From the NCBI GenBank assembly GCA_964363685.1, contig CAYIJG010000051.1, forward strand, positions 1 through 7,466: 7,466 bases of DNA. Reading direction: 5' to 3'. Each line of letters begins with the position of its first letter. The first letter of the stretch is position 1. The stretch comes from XYD2-FULL-39-9 sp964363685. Lineage in GTDB: Bacteria; Patescibacteriota; Patescibacteriia; Magasanikbacterales; GWA2-37-8. The notes under the pieces are model-generated. The model had not been told where the DNA came from. It made no database searches and saw only the letters and a list, made by a program, of their open reading frames with translations. The translations under genes were made by a program, and so were the position numbers. This document shows positions 4,493-7,466 of this stretch, piece after piece.

Positions 4493-6349
4493 CTAAGTTG
4501 TGCGTTTTTTTAGAACTATAAAAAGCGAGAGAAATACAAAAGCAAAAATACTAGCAAATACCACTATGCTTCGTGGATCAAAACCAGTGTTTGGTAATTT
4601 TGGAACGACCGAAGCTACAACAACTGTCACAATTGAGAAGTCTCTTGCTGTTAAGCCGTTAGCATGACCTTCGGCTGTACCAACGTTTGTTGTCGTTTTT
4701 TTAAGATTTGTTTTGCAAGTGAACTGCCATGTTTCATTACTTTCCAGCAAATTGTTGCTGTTAAGATCCCCAGGATGTCCTACAACGCGACCTGGTAATC
4801 CGGTACATTTATCGTCAATGATACTGACGTCACTTAACGGCGCTGTGCCGGGGTTGGTTACGCTATAAAAATATGTAACGGCTCCGCCGGGTGATGAAAG
4901 ACTGAACTTGTTTGGAGTTTTTACCACATGGATTAATGGTGGCACTATCGGTAAGCCGACAACGACATTGGCACTAGCAATATCAACGGCGCTAATGCCA
5001 TTGGCCCATCCGGTCGCAACAACGGTATTGGTATGTGTTTCTGTGAGTGTTGTAGAACAAGTGTGCACCCATGTTTCATTTACATCTAATTTTAAATCGC
5101 CGTTTGTATCACCGGAAACAAGAATAATTGGAGAGCAAGTATCTCCGACCAACGTCACATCGGTCATCGGGACCGTTCCAATATTACGAACTGTATAAGT
5201 GTAAGTCACCAAACCCGGACCTAACGGCAAAGCCAAAGGACTAGGTACTTTCACCACATCGATAAGTGGTGGCACCAGAGGAACAACGGGTGCGGCTATA
5301 TCGTTATTTGTGACGATACAAAATATTTCATTACCACGATTGAGATTAAATTGCCCGCTCGCGTTACAATCACCGGAAAATGTTCGGGTGTATTGAGAAC
5401 TGGTGGTTTCGGTAACAGCGTACACACCGGCAGGCGCAGGAAAATTGTTGGTCTGACCGGAAATGACTAAAGTACCATTAACAAACAACGGAAAATCGGC
5501 GATGGTTTTTGTTCCTCCACCATCATTGATAACTACCTTAACAACATTGACTGTACCGTTCCCCACACTACTGACTGGCGTAGCAACGGCAGTGGTACAT
5601 GTAGTTGGTTTGGTAACTGTGGTTTGATTTAAAGTAACCGCCGCATCTCTTGCCAAGAGCCTACCATCAACTGTAGATCCACCCTCATCTGTAATAGAAT
5701 CTTTGGCTAATATATTTCCCCTAATAGTAGAGGTTGTCCCAAGAGTTGCCGAACTCCCAACCTGCCAAAAAACATTGCAGGCCTGAGTACCACCAGTAAG
5801 AACGACTTGACTATTCGAGGCTGTAATCAAAGTTGAGCCTGACTTGATAATAAAGACAGCGTTAACGTCACCACCACCGTTAAGTGTAAGTGTGCCTGTA
5901 AGCCCGACCGAAGATCCACTACTATAAACACCTGGCGTCAAAGTTCCTCCAAGAAAAGTGCTAAGGTCTTCAGTAATCACTGTGGTGGTCGCTTGTCCGG
6001 CGGCAATAAAAGCTGCCAGCAAATCATTTTTCGCTGCGGTCAGCACAGCTGGGCTGGTAATCAAACACCCTCCACCACCGGCATACCCAGCATTAGTATC
6101 ATATATATTGTAACCTACTAACTCCGGACATGTTATCCCAGTAATAGAGGCGCCTCCGCCCGGACTTAAACCCACATGCCCACTTATAACAGATGTGGGA
6201 ATGCTCGAAATCGCTGATCCTGCCAAAACTGCAAAGTTGGCCGCTGTACCAAGATTTGGCGCGGTTGCGGCTTTAGCTGAGCCAACTAAACCAAATACAA
6301 AGAAGAATAAAATGGATGTTACTACTAAATTCTTATAAAGGAATCTCAT
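4493..6349 (-). CDS. Large DUF3494 (ice-binding-like) surface protein with LPNTG anchor
   Basis: This 618-residue exported protein starts with a signal peptide (about 1-28, cleavage near SAKA-A). Residues 30-247 form a DUF3494/ice-binding-like beta-solenoid domain, marked by LGTAANFAVLAGSAIS, TLTPGVYSSGSSVGLTGTLT, NAVFIIKSGSTL, ACNVFWQVGSSATLG and VDGRLLARDAAVTL. Residues 265-350 look like a prealbumin-like (SpaA/Cna-B type) module. Two similar DUF11-like repeats follow (about 359-464 and 469-578), beginning PPLIDVVK and PPLIHVVK, each with one pair of cysteines (405/431 and 515/545). The C-terminus is a full sorting signal: LPNTG (585-589), a hydrophobic helix (594-612) and KKR. The neighbouring sortase is the likely anchor enzyme. 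Members of this family bind ice in cold-adapted microbes, but many probably act as adhesins; the sequence alone does not decide which. Confidence 0.9.
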   Translation of the reverse strand: MRFLYKNLVVTSILFFFVFGLVGSAKAATAPNLGTAANFAVLAGSAISSIPTSVISGHVGLSPGGGASITGITCPELVGYNIYDTNAGYAGGGGCLITSPAVLTAAKNDLLAAFIAAGQATTTVITEDLSTFLGGTLTPGVYSSGSSVGLTGTLTLNGGGDVNAVFIIKSGSTLITASNSQVVLTGGTQACNVFWQVGSSATLGTTSTIRGNILAKDSITDEGGSTVDGRLLARDAAVTLNQTTVTKPTTCTTAVATPVSSVGNGTVNVVKVVINDGGGTKTIADFPLFVNGTLVISGQTNNFPAPAGVYAVTETTSSQYTRTFSGDCNASGQFNLNRGNEIFCIVTNNDIAAPVVPLVPPLIDVVKVPSPLALPLGPGLVTYTYTVRNIGTVPMTDVTLVGDTCSPIILVSGDTNGDLKLDVNETWVHTCSTTLTETHTNTVVATGWANGISAVDIASANVVVGLPIVPPLIHVVKTPNKFSLSSPGGAVTYFYSVTNPGTAPLSDVSIIDDKCTGLPGRVVGHPGDLNSNNLLESNETWQFTCKTNLKKTTTNVGTAEGHANGLTARDFSIVTVVVASVVPKLPNTGFDPRSIVVFASIFAFVFLSLFIVLKKRTT

Positions 6350-6360
6350 ATAATAAAAGA

Positions 6361-7332
6361 CTAAATAATTTGTTTTTTATAAGTAAGAACAAAAAAGAAT
6401 ATGGAAATTATAAATGTAACGACTGGTATAACAACATTCATAGGAAAACTTTTCTCACTAGGAGCAACTCCTGCGCTTGGCAATTTTGGGGCAGATACTA
6501 CGACGGCTGGTACTACCTCTACTGGGGAAGGGGTTACCACAACCTCGGCCACAGGCGTTGAAGTTACAACAGGAGCAGGAACAATAACAACTGGCGTGGC
6601 AGTTGGCGTTAAGATTACAACAGGAACTGGAATTACCGGAGCTGAACAACTTGGCACAGTAATGGTATCCAAATCAGATGTAATGGTTCCACCAAACGCT
6701 AACGACCTTCCTGTCCAACTTACAGAACTACCCATCGTAATACCAGAAGCGCCAATGTCAGTACCTACAAAAGTAGAATTTGCGCCAAGTGTGGTCGCGG
6801 CGGTTGGAGTCCAAAACACATCACAGGCAGATGCGCCCCCAGAAAGTGTAACTGCCGAGTTGGCTACTGAAGTAAGCGCGCCGTCTATTCTAAAAATATA
6901 TGTACCACTACCATTTAAGGTAATTCCTCCAGTACCAATAGAAACAGCTCCTACCACACAATAAACTCCTGGGACTAATGGTTGGGGTAAGAGACTTAAA
7001 TCCGTAGCGGACCCGAAGTTAAAATTACATGGTTGAGAATTTAATAAACCCAAAGCTGTATTTTGATCTATGCCAGCTGTAGGGTATGGGGCGCCAGATC
7101 CGTAATTAGTATGTACACCACCGGGGACAACTGCCGGGCCTGTACTAAACCCTATATCTCCGTTAACTATAGTACCTGCTACTGTATTGGTAAAAGTACT
7201 GGCAAGAACACCATAGGTAGCCGCCATACCAAGAGATGGCGTTGTGGCCGCACGAACAGCCATTGGACTTACTAGTATAAAAACAAAACAAGCTGTACTT
7301 ACAGCTAATAAAAGCCTCCTGTGTATTTTCAT
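6361..7332 (-). CDS. DUF3494 (ice-binding-like) surface protein with Pro/Val stalk and LPSAG-type anchor
   Basis: This 323-residue exported protein has a signal peptide (about 1-28, MAVRA-A). A DUF3494 domain (about 30-229) is marked by LGMAATYGVLAS, PLVPGVYCVVGAVSIG, GTYIFRIDGALTS, ACDVFWTPTAATTLG and SWTGRSLAFGGTITSD. Residues 231-282 are a low-complexity Pro/Val/Thr stalk that would lift the domain from the envelope. The C-terminus is KLPSAG (283-288), a hydrophobic helix (about 298-317) and KKQ. This has the layout of a sortase signal but Ala-Gly in place of Thr-Gly. It is the first gene of the cassette and ends 11 bases before the LPNTG protein begins. The domain is at the shorter end for the family. 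Anchoring by the same sortase is inferred from linkage and from the signal's shape. Confidence 0.88.
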   Translation of the reverse strand: MKIHRRLLLAVSTACFVFILVSPMAVRAATTPSLGMAATYGVLASTFTNTVAGTIVNGDIGFSTGPAVVPGGVHTNYGSGAPYPTAGIDQNTALGLLNSQPCNFNFGSATDLSLLPQPLVPGVYCVVGAVSIGTGGITLNGSGTYIFRIDGALTSVANSAVTLSGGASACDVFWTPTAATTLGANSTFVGTDIGASGITMGSSVSWTGRSLAFGGTITSDLDTITVPSCSAPVIPVPVVILTPTATPVVIVPAPVVTSTPVAEVVVTPSPVEVVPAVVVSAPKLPSAGVAPSEKSFPMNVVIPVVTFIISIFFFVLTYKKQII

Positions 7333-7466
7333 ATTTTTTTATTTTTTAAAAGATTTAATTAATCATAATTATTAAAAATTGATGTATTTTTTACGACTTT
7401 TAATGTATTCTTTGTATACTATATAATAGCATATTTTTATTGATACTTCTAATCTTTACCCCACCC
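7333..7466. other. AT-rich upstream region of the surface-protein cassette
   Basis: No gene is visible here. The sequence is very AT-rich. The stretch around 7414-7434 (GTATACTATATAATAG) contains -10-like hexamers readable on either strand, and on the minus strand would place a start about 80 bases before the first DUF3494 gene. I found no convincing -35 partner, so the promoter position is unsettled. Confidence 0.35.

Noticed and set aside
6458..6649. Cysteine-rich minus-strand frame that could look like a small metal-binding peptide
   Set aside because: It is an alternative frame of the Pro/Val/Thr stalk codons. The cysteines arise from repetitive GTTGTAACT-like codons read out of frame.
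6401..6964. Long plus-strand open frame rich in Thr, Gly and Val
   Set aside because: It is antisense to the stalk and DUF3494 domain of the minus-strand protein, and its composition is the mirror of that low-complexity region. It has no domain signature of its own.

Overview
The window looks like a piece of an AT-rich Patescibacteria (CPR, Parcubacteria-like) chromosome. That assignment is inferred from gene content and style: a split PEP-synthase-like enzyme, a small sortase beside DUF3494 surface proteins, start codons mostly without a Shine-Dalgarno sequence, and many short GC-rich palindromes placed in leaders, a tRNA and even a reading frame. I cannot place it more finely. Every gene I can support is on the minus strand, so transcription runs from high to low coordinates.

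From right to left, the first block (7332 to 3843) is a surface-protein cassette. It has a DUF3494 (ice-binding-like) protein with a Pro/Val stalk and an LPSAG-type C-terminal anchor, a larger DUF3494 protein with a prealbumin-like module, two DUF11-like repeats and an LPNTG anchor, and then a class E/F-like sortase that probably links them to the cell surface. A hairpin terminator at about 3752-3776 closes the block.

The second block (3706 to 1188) is a three-gene operon. It encodes an ATP-binding (PPDK_N) protein, a protein ending in the swivelling phospho-histidine domain, and a 134-residue protein of unknown family. No PEP/pyruvate-binding TIM barrel is present. The domain set therefore resembles rifampin phosphotransferase, or the split phenylphosphate synthase, more than PEP synthase, and the acceptor is unknown. 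The first two genes lie in the same frame, separated by one stop codon and one sense codon. The ATP-binding gene carries an in-frame palindromic insertion encoding RQGSGGQ.

The third block (1164 to 972) is a tRNA locus: an intact tRNA-Thr(CGU) with an unusual A19/U56 pair. It is flanked by what look like the 5' and 3' halves of a second tRNA, which would reconstitute a CAU anticodon loop if joined. A palindrome sits in the D-arm of the 5' half.

The last block (947 to 1) holds a BCP-type peroxiredoxin. After it comes a strong promoter, a SAM-I (S-box) riboswitch with a clear terminator/antiterminator switch, a leader filled with three palindromic elements, and the first 27 codons of metK (SAM synthetase). 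This gives a complete feedback circuit: SAM bound to the leader RNA should stop synthesis of the enzyme that makes SAM.
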